Part shown: one piece after another, positions 44,600 through 51,623 of the stretch
How positions within the stretch are numbered: position 1 is the stretch's first letter
Layout of the letters: each line of letters begins with the position of its first letter
Origin: JACCUZ01 sp038246575
GTDB lineage: Bacteria; Actinomycetota; Actinomycetes; JACCUZ01
DNA length: 64,000 nucleotides
Reading direction: 5' to 3'
Assembly: GCA_038246575.1 (NCBI GenBank)
Contig: JBBRVU010000006.1
Coordinates: forward strand, 4,432 to 68,431
The notes under the pieces: generated by a model
Databases searched by the model: none
Seen by the model: only the letters and a program-made list of their open reading frames with translations
What the model was told of the DNA's origin: nothing
Program-made: the position numbers and the translations under genes

Positions 44600-45628
44600 G
44601 TGACGTTGGATCCGGCGTACGACGTCAGCGTGCCTGCTGACCGCTACCCGCAGCTGCTGCGCACACCGAGAGCGCGCTGGTGGCGCCCGGTGCTGGGGCT
44701 GCTCCTCGCCGCCGCGACGCTCGCCTTCGCCTCGGTGGCCGTGATCCTGGGGGCGCTGGTCGTGTCGGCGCTGACCGGAGGCTCCGGCGACCCGCTGTCG
44801 GAGGCGTCGCTGAGCCCGGACACCCCGCTCGGGTTGCTGGCCAACAACCTCGTCCTGGCGATGCTCATCCCCGCGGCGGCCCTGGCCGTGTTCGTTGTGC
44901 ACCGGGAGCGGGCCGGCTGGCTCACGTCGGTGCTCGGTCGGCCCCGGTGGGGGTTGTTGTGGCGCTCACTGGCGCTTGCTGCCCCGATCGTGCTGCTCTT
45001 CTTCGCCGCCAGCTTCCTGGTCCCGGACGACTCGAGCGCTGATGCCGCCAGCCCGCCGTCGACGGGGACCCTGGTCGCGCTGCTTGCTGTGATCCTGCTC
45101 ACGACGCCGTTGCAGGCAGCCGCTGAAGAGGTGGGCTTCCGGGGATACCTCAGCCAGGCGCTCGCCTCGTGGTTCGCCAGGCCGATGCTCGGCACGCTGG
45201 TCGCCGGCGGAGTGAGCGCGTTGCTGTTCGCGCTGGCTCACGGGGGGCAGGACCTGTGGCTGTTCACCGACCGGCTGTCCTTCGGAGTGGTCGCCTCGTG
45301 GCTGGTCTGGCGCACCGGGGGGCTGGAGGCTGCCGTCGCCCTGCACGTCGCCAACAACCTGGTGAGCCTCGCCTACAGCGCGCTGACCGGGTCGCTGTCC
45401 AGCGCGCTCACGGCGTCGTCGCTGCCCTGGCAGTTCGCAGTGCTCGACGTGGCCATGATGGTCGTGTTCGCCGCTGCGATCGCGGCCCTGATCGGCCGCT
45501 GGGGGGCGGTCGTGCGACGTGCCGCCCCGCCTGGTCTTTTGTCCGGTCCGGCCGCGGTCGGCTATTCTGGCTCGCGTCCACCCACCCCGCCGCCAGCGGG
45601 GCCGGACAGCCCATGGGGTATGGGGTAA
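44600..45628 (+). CDS. CPBP-family intramembrane glutamic endopeptidase
   Basis: A 342-residue membrane protein with about eight hydrophobic helices. The CPBP (Abi) signature is present: AAEEVGFRGYLSQAL (EExxxR) in one helix, FALAHGG and a later H in LHVANN. Members prune membrane proteins or prenylated peptides; function here is open. The reading frame runs through the tRNA-Gln promoter and 15 nt into the tRNA, and the last about 30 residues (Pro-rich) look unconstrained. Confidence 0.85.
   Translation: MTLDPAYDVSVPADRYPQLLRTPRARWWRPVLGLLLAAATLAFASVAVILGALVVSALTGGSGDPLSEASLSPDTPLGLLANNLVLAMLIPAAALAVFVVHRERAGWLTSVLGRPRWGLLWRSLALAAPIVLLFFAASFLVPDDSSADAASPPSTGTLVALLAVILLTTPLQAAAEEVGFRGYLSQALASWFARPMLGTLVAGGVSALLFALAHGGQDLWLFTDRLSFGVVASWLVWRTGGLEAAVALHVANNLVSLAYSALTGSLSSALTASSLPWQFAVLDVAMMVVFAAAIAALIGRWGAVVRRAAPPGLLSGPAAVGYSGSRPPTPPPAGPDSPWGMG
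45539..45568 (+). promoter_or_regulatory. Promoter of tRNA-Gln / tRNA-Glu
   Basis: -35 TTGTCC (45539-45544), 18-nt spacer, -10 TATTCT (45563-45568), start near 45575, about 39 nt before mature tRNA-Gln. It lies wholly inside the 3' end of the CPBP coding sequence. Confidence 0.65.
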
Positions 45629-45685
45629 TTGGCAGCCCGACTGATTCTGGTTCAGTTAGTCTTGGTTCGAGTCCAGGTACCCCAG
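45614..45685 (+). tRNA. tRNA-Gln (anticodon CTG)
   Basis: 72 nt: acceptor TGGGGTA pairs with TACCCCA, discriminator G, anticodon loop ATTCTGG, T loop GGTTCGAGTCC. CCA is not encoded. The 5' 15 nt overlap the end of the CPBP reading frame. Confidence 0.95.
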
Positions 45686-45754
45686 CTGCAGGAGTCCGGC
45701 GGCACGCCCGCGCTCGATCCCTGCCCGTGACGCGCCTCGCGTCGCATCCATCGT

Positions 45755-45830
45755 GGCCCCGTTGTGTAGCGGCCTAGCACGCCGCCCTCTCAAGGCGGTA
45801 GCGCGGGTTCGAATCCCGTCGGGGCTACCA
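45755..45830 (+). tRNA. tRNA-Glu (anticodon CTC), CCA encoded
   Basis: Acceptor GGCCCCG pairs with CGGGGCT (G-T at the first pair, as in other actinobacterial tRNA-Glu), anticodon loop CCTCTCA, T loop GGTTCGAATCC, encoded CCA at 45828-45830. It follows tRNA-Gln by 69 nt and probably shares its transcript. Confidence 0.95.
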
Positions 45831-45836
45831 CGACGG

Positions 45837-45864
45837 AGGCCCAGGTCGTGAGACCTGGGCCTTT
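45837..45864 (+). terminator. Terminator of the tRNA operon
   Basis: AGGCCCAGGTC - gtga - GACCTGGGCCT, an 11-bp perfect stem followed by a short T-rich run (TTTG). The opposite-strand TfoX-like gene ends 36 nt later. Confidence 0.85.
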
Positions 45865-45899
45865 GTGGTTCCCGGATCCGGAGCCGGGCCTGCAGCAAG

Positions 45900-46232
45900 C
45901 TATTTCGGCGGGAGGGACCGCGCATAGCTCACGCCGTGGCAGACCCAGCCTCGGAGATCGTCGTCGGTGTCGACGGCCTCGGGGCCGACGTGCAGCCAGC
46001 CGTCCAGCTCCCTCCCCCGCATCTCGAAGCGGTCCACGTGAGCCTCGGCGATCAGTGATTCGCACTCGGCTGGGTCGATGCGCAGCAGCAGGTCGTCCTG
46101 ACCACTGACGGCGACGGCCATCCGGCCGTCGAGCAGGAAGGCGAGGCCGCCAAACATCCGCTTCTCGCCCAGCCCAGGCTGACCCTCGAGGACCTCGCGG
46201 ACTCGGTCGGCCAGATCTTCGTCGTATGCCAT
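45900..46232 (-). CDS. TfoX/Sxy N-terminal domain protein
   Basis: A 110-residue stand-alone TfoX N-terminal domain: EKRMFGGLAFLLDGRMAVAVSGQDDLLLRIDP, with RGRELDGWLHV near the end. Such short proteins are common in Actinomycetota and are not known to control competence there. GATAAT on the minus strand is 6 nt from the ATG at 46232 and may be the -10 of a leaderless transcript. Confidence 0.85.
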   Translation of the reverse strand: MAYDEDLADRVREVLEGQPGLGEKRMFGGLAFLLDGRMAVAVSGQDDLLLRIDPAECESLIAEAHVDRFEMRGRELDGWLHVGPEAVDTDDDLRGWVCHGVSYARSLPPK

Positions 46233-46364
46233 GCGGCGATTATCACGCGGAGGACTGACAACGGGATCGGACGAGTCCCGGATGAGTCGGGCTACCCAGA
46301 CGCTGCTGGCTAGCCGGCCGCGAGCAGTGCCGAACCTGGGGCAGAACGCGATGGCCGCCGCGAG

Positions 46365-46402
46365 CATGTCGCTGCCGGTCCGTGGGTACCGGCAGCGACA
46401 TG
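46365..46402. repeat. Perfect 15-bp inverted repeat over the start of the gene at 46400
   Basis: CATGTCGCTGCCGGT (46365-46379) and its exact complement ACCGGCAGCGACATG (46388-46402) flank an 8-nt loop. The right arm contains the chosen ATG. There is no T-run, and both flanking genes diverge from here, so it is not an ordinary terminator. A DNA operator or an mRNA hairpin hiding the start codon are both possible. Confidence 0.9.
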
Positions 46403-46873
46403 AGTTCATCGATCTTTCGCAACGCCCTGCTCGGTGCCGCGGCTGGTGCGGCCGGAACGACGGCTCTCAACGCCGCCAGCTACGCCGACATGACCTGGCG
46501 GGCCAGGCCGTCCAGCAGCACTCCCGAGAAGACCGTCGAGGAGCTGGCCGACAAGGCAGACGTCGAGGTGCCGGGGGAGGGCGAGGACAGGGAGAACCGA
46601 CTTGCCGGACTCGGGGCGCTGTCCGGGATCGTCACCGGCGTCGGGGTGGGCGCTGCGTACGGCGTCCTGCGGACGCTCGGGCTCCGGCCACCGGTAGCCG
46701 TCGGAGCGGTGCTCACCACGCTCGGTGCCCTGGCTGGCTCCAACGGCCCGATGACCGCCCTGGGCATCACCGACCCGCGCACCTGGGGCGCGGCGGACTG
46801 GGTCAGCGACGTGGTGCCACACCTGGCGTACGGCGTGGTGACGGCGGCCACCTACGCCGCCGGCGAGCGCTGA
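46400..46873 (+). CDS. Hypothetical membrane-associated protein, 157 aa
   Basis: No family recognised. Hydrophobic, Ala/Gly-rich segments at about 5-28, 68-95, 98-118 and 138-153 surround an acidic stretch (EKTVEELADKADVEVPGEGEDRENR). The ATG at 46400 lies in the right arm of a 15-bp inverted repeat. An in-frame GTG at 46382 falls in the loop and would add six residues. No clear Shine-Dalgarno serves either start. Confidence 0.65.
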   Translation: MSSSIFRNALLGAAAGAAGTTALNAASYADMTWRARPSSSTPEKTVEELADKADVEVPGEGEDRENRLAGLGALSGIVTGVGVGAAYGVLRTLGLRPPVAVGAVLTTLGALAGSNGPMTALGITDPRTWGAADWVSDVVPHLAYGVVTAATYAAGER

Positions 46874-46886
46874 GGAAACTCTCAGC

Positions 46887-46908
46887 AGGTTCCCAGCGTT
46901 GGGAACCT
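46887..46908. repeat. Perfect 9-bp inverted repeat 1 nt before the DM13 gene
   Basis: AGGTTCCCA-gcgt-TGGGAACCT ends one base before the ATG at 46910 and begins 13 nt after the preceding stop. It lacks a T-run. It occupies the position of the ribosome-binding site. Confidence 0.85.
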
Positions 46909-46909
46909 C

Positions 46910-47710
46910 ATGGTCGCGTCACCGCCCGACCCCGGTCCCCGGGGACCCACCTCCCCCCGCCGAGTCCCCGGGTGGGCGGCGCCACTCGCGGTGTACGCAG
47001 CTGTGCTCCTTTTGGCGTACATCTGGAATCCCGAGCTGGTGCGGTCCACGCTGAGCACTCCCCGGGCCCTCGTATTCATCGCCGTCGTGCTCGTGGTGAT
47101 CGTCGGGGTCGGTCGGCTGCTCGGTTCGCGGCGGCCGAACTTGGCCCGGGGGCTCCAGGCCGTGCTTGTCCTCGCGGTGCTCGCGGTGACCATCGGGCCG
47201 AGCCTGCGCAACACCGAGGTGAACGACACCCTCGACGTGGCGGTCGCGCCGCGTTCGGAGGCCTCCCCGTCCCCCTCGCCATCGGTGTCGACCGACCCGG
47301 CAGGCGACGCCTCCACGCAACCATCGCCGCAGGCGTCGACGGAGGACGTGGTGGAGACCGCGGAGCCGCCGCCGTCGGAGGCGACCGCGACGCTGCTCGG
47401 GGAGGGGCGGCTGCGCAAGCTGGACTACCAGGCGACCGGCCGGGCCAAGCTCATCGAGCTGCCCGACGGCGGCCACCTCGTGCGGTTCGTGAACCTCGAC
47501 GTCCAACCCGGGCCCGACTACGTCGTCTACCTGGTGGCGGGCAAGGACACCCGGTCACCCGATGGCGGCCAGTTCCTGGGCAGGCTCAAAGGCAACCAGG
47601 GGAACCAGAACTACGACGTCCCGGCGAACGCGGGCGTCGGCGGACAGCGGACCGTCCTGATCTGGTGCCGGTCCTTCGCCGCCCCGGTCGCCAACGCCAC
47701 CCTGACCTGA
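46910..47710 (+). CDS. Membrane-anchored DM13-domain protein
   Basis: A 266-residue protein with three hydrophobic helices (about 22-40, 52-69, 78-93), a Ser/Pro/Thr-rich linker (about 108-160) and a C-terminal DM13-like domain. The domain shows GRLRKLDYQATGRAKLIELPDG, PDYVVYLVAGKD, FLGRLKGNQGNQNYDVP and VLIWCRSFAAPVANATL with the conserved Cys. DM13 domains are proposed to act in electron transfer or redox chemistry outside the cell. No Shine-Dalgarno other than the inverted repeat is seen. Confidence 0.8.
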   Translation: MVASPPDPGPRGPTSPRRVPGWAAPLAVYAAVLLLAYIWNPELVRSTLSTPRALVFIAVVLVVIVGVGRLLGSRRPNLARGLQAVLVLAVLAVTIGPSLRNTEVNDTLDVAVAPRSEASPSPSPSVSTDPAGDASTQPSPQASTEDVVETAEPPPSEATATLLGEGRLRKLDYQATGRAKLIELPDGGHLVRFVNLDVQPGPDYVVYLVAGKDTRSPDGGQFLGRLKGNQGNQNYDVPANAGVGGQRTVLIWCRSFAAPVANATLT

Positions 47711-47748
47711 GAAGGCGCGGCCTGGCTGTTGCGCGCCGGGGCCGAGCT

Positions 47749-48513
47749 CTAGCCCGCCGCGGACTCGCTCACGGCTTGCTGCCGGTTCGAACGGCTCGCC
47801 TCCGCCTGCTGGACGACCTCGCTGAGCTTGGCCGCCGCCGCGCACACGATCTGGGCGTGCAGCCGACCCGGCTGCCGGCTGAGCCGCTCGACCGGGCCGG
47901 AGACCGACACGGCGGCGACTATCCGGCCGCCCGGTCCACGAACCGGCGCCGACACCGACGCCACCCCCGCCTCGCGCTCACCGACGCTCTGCGCCCAGCC
48001 CCGCCGGCGGACCTGCGAGAGCACGGTGGCGGTGAACTTGGAGCCCCGCAGCCCGCGGTGCAGCCGGTCGGGCTCCTCCCAGGCGAGCAGGATCTGCGCC
48101 GCCGAGCCGGCCTTCATCGTCAGCGTCGCTCCGACGGGCACGGTGTCGCGCAGACCGGTCAGCCGCTCGGCGCCGGCCACGCAGACGCGGCTGTCGCCCT
48201 GCCGCCGGTAGAGCTGCGCGCTCTCGCCGGTGATGTCGCGCAGCCGCGCGAGCACCGGGTGCGCGGCCTCGAGCAGGCGGTCCTCGCCGGCGGCACTGGC
48301 CAGCTCGCGCAGCCGCGGGCCGAGCACGAACCTGCCCTGCATGTCCCGCCCGACCAGCCGGTGATGCTCGAGGGCCGTGGCCAGCCGGTGGGCGGTCGGC
48401 CGGGCCAGCCCGGTGGCCGCCACCAGCTGAGCCAGGCTCGACGGGCCCACCTCGAGAGCACCGAGAACGACGGCGGCCTTGTCCAGGACGCCAACACCGC
48501 TAGTGTTGTCCAT
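47749..48513 (-). CDS. IclR-family regulator divergent from leuCD (NdgR/LtbR-like)
   Basis: A 254-residue IclR protein: N-terminal winged helix (about 6-65: VLDKAAVVLGAL, LAQLVAATGLARPTAHRLATALEHHRLV) and a C-terminal effector domain (RDTVPVGATLTMKAGSAAQILLAW, GWAQSVGEREAGVASVSAPVRG). In Streptomyces and Corynebacterium the orthologous position is held by NdgR/LtbR, which control leuCD. The 51-bp divergent gap holds two inverted repeats that are candidate operators. Assignment as an ortholog rests on position and type. Confidence 0.88.
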   Translation of the reverse strand: MDNTSGVGVLDKAAVVLGALEVGPSSLAQLVAATGLARPTAHRLATALEHHRLVGRDMQGRFVLGPRLRELASAAGEDRLLEAAHPVLARLRDITGESAQLYRRQGDSRVCVAGAERLTGLRDTVPVGATLTMKAGSAAQILLAWEEPDRLHRGLRGSKFTATVLSQVRRRGWAQSVGEREAGVASVSAPVRGPGGRIVAAVSVSGPVERLSRQPGRLHAQIVCAAAAKLSEVVQQAEASRSNRQQAVSESAAG

Positions 48514-48545
48514 ACGGCGATACTGCCGTCTCAGAGCATGAGACG
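48514..48545. promoter_or_regulatory. Two adjoining palindromes, candidate IclR operators
   Basis: ACGGC-gatact-GCCGT (48514-48529) overlaps CGTCTCAGAGCATGAGACG (48527-48545), the latter a 7-bp perfect palindrome with 5-nt spacer. They fill the short gap between the divergent IclR and leuC starts, so one bound regulator could control both genes. Confidence 0.5.
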
Positions 48546-48564
48546 CAACTCCGAGGGAGAAACA

Positions 48565-49983
48565 GTGGCGACGACGTTGGCGGAGAAGGTGTGGGAGTCC
48601 CATGTCGTACGTCGGGCGGCCGGCGAGCCGGATCTGCTCTACATCGACCTCCACCTCGTGCACGAGGTCACCAGCCCGCAGGCGTTCGAAGGGCTGCGTC
48701 TGGCCCGACGGCCGGTGCGTCGCCCCGACCTGACTGTTGCCACTGAAGACCACAACATCCCGACCGTCGACATCGACAAGCCGATCGCCGACCTGGTGTC
48801 GCGCACGCAGGTCGACACACTGCGCAGCAACTGCGCCGAGTTCGGTGTGCCGCTGTACAGCCTCGGCAACCAGGAGCAGGGCATCGTGCACGTGGTCGGC
48901 CCGCAGCTCGGGCTGACCCAGCCCGGGATGACCGTCGTCTGCGGTGACTCGCACACCTCCACCCACGGTGCGTTCGGTGCGCTGGCGTTCGGCATCGGCA
49001 CCAGCGAGGTCGAGCACGTGCTGGCCACCCAGACGCTGCCGCTGAGGCCGTTCAAGACGATGGCGGTGACCATCGACGGGGATCTGCCACCGGGGGTCAC
49101 GTCCAAGGATGTCATCCTCGCGATCATCGCCCAGATCGGCACCGGCGGCGGACAGGGCTACGTCATCGAGTACCGCGGTGCCGCCGTCGAGGCGATGTCG
49201 ATGGAGGCGCGGATGACGATGTGCAACATGTCGATCGAGGCCGGGGCCAGGGCCGGGATGGTCGCTCCGGACGAGACCACCTTCGCCTACCTGGAGGGTC
49301 GGCCGAGGGCCCCGCAGGGCGCGGACTGGGATGCGGCGGTCGCGGCGTGGCGGGAGCTGCGCAGCGACGACGACGCAACCTTCGACCACGAGGTCGTGCT
49401 CGATGCGGCGGGCCTTGCCCCCTACGTCACCTGGGGGACCAACCCCGCGCAGGGTGCTCCGCTGTCGGCGAGCGTGCCCGACCCCGGGTCGTTCACCGAC
49501 CCGAACGAGCGAGCTGCGGCACAGCGGGCACTGGAGTACATGGACCTGGAGGCAGGCACTCCGTTGCGAGACATCGCTGTGGACACGGTCTTCCTGGGCT
49601 CGTGCACCAACGGGCGCATCGAGGACCTCCGGGCGGCCGCGGAGATCCTGCGCGGCAGACATGTCCGGGACAGCGTGCGGATGCTGGTCGTGCCTGGATC
49701 GGTGCGGGTTCGCCTCGCGGCCGAGGCGGAGGGGCTCGATCTGGTGTTCAAGGAGGCCGGTGCCGACTGGCGCCATGCCGGCTGCTCGATGTGCCTCGGC
49801 ATGAATCCCGACCAGCTCGCGCCGGGGGAGCGCAGCGCCTCGACGTCCAACCGCAACTTCGAAGGCCGTCAGGGCAAGGGCGGTCGCACCCACCTGGTGT
49901 CGCCACTGGTAGCCGCCGCCACCGCCGTCACCGGCCGGCTGTCCAGCCCCGAGGACCTCGAGCCCACCACCGCGAGGAGCTGA
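48565..49983 (+). CDS. leuC: 3-isopropylmalate dehydratase large subunit
   Basis: Aconitase-fold Fe-S subunit that isomerises isopropylmalate and also serves the citramalate route. The 472-residue protein has TVATEDHNIPT, VCGDSHTSTHGAFGALAFGIGTSEVEHV, FLGSCTNGRIEDL and GCSMCLGMNPDQL with the three cluster Cys, and STSNRNFEGRQGKGGRTHLVSP. GAGGGAG precedes the GTG at 48565. leuD follows after 2 nt. Confidence 0.97.
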   Translation: MATTLAEKVWESHVVRRAAGEPDLLYIDLHLVHEVTSPQAFEGLRLARRPVRRPDLTVATEDHNIPTVDIDKPIADLVSRTQVDTLRSNCAEFGVPLYSLGNQEQGIVHVVGPQLGLTQPGMTVVCGDSHTSTHGAFGALAFGIGTSEVEHVLATQTLPLRPFKTMAVTIDGDLPPGVTSKDVILAIIAQIGTGGGQGYVIEYRGAAVEAMSMEARMTMCNMSIEAGARAGMVAPDETTFAYLEGRPRAPQGADWDAAVAAWRELRSDDDATFDHEVVLDAAGLAPYVTWGTNPAQGAPLSASVPDPGSFTDPNERAAAQRALEYMDLEAGTPLRDIAVDTVFLGSCTNGRIEDLRAAAEILRGRHVRDSVRMLVVPGSVRVRLAAEAEGLDLVFKEAGADWRHAGCSMCLGMNPDQLAPGERSASTSNRNFEGRQGKGGRTHLVSPLVAAATAVTGRLSSPEDLEPTTARS

Positions 49984-49985
49984 CC

Positions 49986-50573
49986 ATGCAGGCCGTCACG
50001 ACACATACCGGGCGCGCGGTTGCGTTGCGCCGCTCCAACATCGACACGGACCAGATCATCCCGGCGGTCTACCTCAAGCGGGTGACCCGCACCGGGTTCG
50101 AGGACGGGCTGTTCGCGGCGTGGCGCGCGGACCCCGACTTCGAGCTGAACCGCCCCGAGTCGGCCGGCGCGACGATCCTCGTGGCCGGGCCGGAGTTCGG
50201 CACCGGCTCGTCGCGCGAGCACGCCGTCTGGGCCCTGTGGGACTACGGGTTTCGCGTGGTGATCTCCTCACGCTTCGGGGACATCTTCCGCGGCAACGCC
50301 GGCAAAGGCGGCCTGGTCACCGCCTGTGTCGCCAGTGCTGACGTCGAGATGCTGTGGGCCGATCTGGCCGCAGACCCGTCGCTGGAGGCGACGGTCGACC
50401 TCGAGTCGCGGACCGTGTCCTGGGGCAGTCGAAGCGTCGATCTCGAGATCGACGACTACACCCGTTGGCGCCTGATGGAGGGCCTCGACGACGTCGACCT
50501 GACTCTTCGACAGGCTTCTGACATCGACGACTTCGAGTCACGCCGGCCGGGATGGCTGCCTACGACTGCCTGA
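49986..50573 (+). CDS. leuD: 3-isopropylmalate dehydratase small subunit
   Basis: Swivel-domain partner of LeuC. The 195 residues include RSNIDTDQIIPAVYLKRVTRTGFEDGLF, GPEFGTGSSREHAVWALWDYGFRVVISSRFGDIFRGNAGKGGL, the family hallmark. ATG is 2 nt past the leuC stop. Complete. Confidence 0.97.
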   Translation: MQAVTTHTGRAVALRRSNIDTDQIIPAVYLKRVTRTGFEDGLFAAWRADPDFELNRPESAGATILVAGPEFGTGSSREHAVWALWDYGFRVVISSRFGDIFRGNAGKGGLVTACVASADVEMLWADLAADPSLEATVDLESRTVSWGSRSVDLEIDDYTRWRLMEGLDDVDLTLRQASDIDDFESRRPGWLPTTA

Positions 50574-50621
50574 GATCCCTGCGATTCCTTGCGACACAAC
50601 GGAAAACGCCCCCGTTGGTGT

Positions 50622-50650
50622 TTGTCTCGACTCCATCTTGCGCCTACCGT
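50622..50650 (+). promoter_or_regulatory. hup promoter
   Basis: -35 TTGTCT (50622-50627), 17-nt spacer, -10 TACCGT (50645-50650), start near 50657, giving a leader of about 50 nt with AGGGGA before the GTG at 50708. This is the best canonical two-box promoter in the window. Confidence 0.65.
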
Positions 50651-50707
50651 CGAGCCTGACAACGAGCGACCGCTCGGACTTTCCGCAATCCGCGAGGGGA
50701 TTCACAC

Positions 50708-51223
50708 GTGAACAAGGCTCAGCTGATCGACCGGCTCGCCGGACAGCTCGGCAGCAAGAAGGCTGCGTCGGACGCAGTCGAGTCCGTGATCGACACCATC
50801 ACCCGAGCGGTGACGTCGGGCGAGCGCGTCGCGATCACCGGCTTCGGCGTCTTCGAGAAGGTGGCTCGTCCGGCCCGCACCGGACGCAACCCACGCACCG
50901 GCGAGACCGTCAAGATCAAGAAGACCACGGTCCCGAAGTTCAAGCCGGGCCAGGCGTTCAAGGATGTCGTCTCCGGCGCGAAGAAGCTGCCGAAGGTGGC
51001 CGTCTCGGCGACCAAGGCAGCGGCCGGCACGAGTCGCGGCGCGGCCGCGAAGTCGACCGCCAAGAAGTCGACCGCCAAGAAGTCGACCGCCAAGAAGTCG
51101 ACCGCCAAGAAGGCCACGGCCAAGAAGTCGACCACCAAGAGGGCCACGGCCAAGAAGGCTCCGGCGAAGAAGAGCACTGCGAAGAAGAGCACGGCCAAGA
51201 AGTCGACCGCCCGCAAGCGCTGA
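50708..51223 (+). CDS. hup: HU-type DNA-binding protein with lysine-rich C-terminal tail
   Basis: Nucleoid protein that bends and compacts DNA. Residues 1-90 are the HU fold (MNKAQLIDRLAGQLGSKK, ITGFGVFEKVARPARTGRNPRTGETV, VPKFKPGQAFKDVV). Residues about 100-171 are a histone-H1-like tail of Ala-Lys-Lys-Ser-Thr repeats, as in mycobacterial HupB and Streptomyces HupS. Its own promoter and downstream terminator make it a single-gene unit. Confidence 0.95.
   Translation: MNKAQLIDRLAGQLGSKKAASDAVESVIDTITRAVTSGERVAITGFGVFEKVARPARTGRNPRTGETVKIKKTTVPKFKPGQAFKDVVSGAKKLPKVAVSATKAAAGTSRGAAAKSTAKKSTAKKSTAKKSTAKKATAKKSTTKRATAKKAPAKKSTAKKSTAKKSTARKR
51050..51109. repeat. Four perfect 15-bp tandem repeats in hup
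   Basis: AAGTCGACCGCCAAG repeated at 51050, 51065, 51080 and 51095, then degenerate copies to about 51214. Encodes the Lys-Ser-Thr-Ala-Lys tail and can change length by slippage. Confidence 0.95.
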
Positions 51224-51256
51224 CGGCGGGCCACGACTGCCCGACCGAGCACGACG

Positions 51257-51291
51257 AAGGCCCGGTCTCCCGTGGGGGAGGCCGGGCCTTT
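51257..51291. terminator. Terminator after hup
   Basis: AAGGCCCGG-t-CTCCC pairs with GGGAG-g-CCGGGCCTT around a short loop, followed by TTTC. Given its symmetry and the convergent small gene 19 nt away, it may work in both directions. Confidence 0.8.
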
Positions 51292-51309
51292 CGCTACGTG
51301 TGGAGATCG

Positions 51310-51537
51310 TCAGCTACGGCGATCGGGCAAGGTCGCGATCGTGAGGTAGGTCACGATGCGTCCGCCCGAGTCATCGACCGCGGCGCCGGTCTCGATGCGC
51401 ACCCGTTGGCCGACGCGCAACAGCCGGATGTCGCCGGCGTCGAAAGCCTGCTGACCGTAAGCCAGCTCGACACCATCGTCGAGCAGCACGGTCCCGGACC
51501 GGGTCTGCGGATCGAAGCTGCGCACCGTCGCCTGCAC
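51310..51537 (-). CDS. Small CSD/OB-like hypothetical protein, 75 aa
   Basis: The product begins MQATVRSFDPQTRSGTVLLDDGVELAYGQQ with F-D-P-x-T-x-S-G-T-V spacing reminiscent of cold-shock folds, then VGQRVRIETG. It lacks the RNP1/RNP2 aromatic sets of true cold-shock proteins. The GTG at 51537 is 6 nt after TACGTT (complement of 51544-51549), a leaderless start. It is small and beta-rich; nucleic-acid binding is only a guess. Confidence 0.6.
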   Translation of the reverse strand: MQATVRSFDPQTRSGTVLLDDGVELAYGQQAFDAGDIRLLRVGQRVRIETGAAVDDSGGRIVTYLTIATLPDRRS

Positions 51538-51623
51538 GGATCGAACGTATCCCAGTGGACGACCGTCCCCGGTCGAGCGGTGCGGCTGACAGCTCGATGG
51601 ACTGGTCGCTTCACGCGAGTGGA

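Noticed and set aside
45621..45627. Second TGGGGTA as the 5' end of tRNA-Gln
   Set aside because: It would give only 65 nt with no D-stem. The copy at 45614 gives a 72-nt cloverleaf; the second copy is in the D-arm.
45900..46232. TfoX-like protein read as evidence of a competence system
   Set aside because: It is only the short N-terminal domain, common in Actinomycetota, and no competence genes are nearby.
46231..48564. Long open frame upstream of and in phase with leuC
   Set aside because: It crosses the antisense IclR gene and the DM13 gene in another frame. LeuC homology begins at 48565, with a good Shine-Dalgarno.
51050..51214. 15-bp repeats in hup considered as a CRISPR-like array
   Set aside because: There are no spacers, and the repeats encode the known Lys-rich HU tail.
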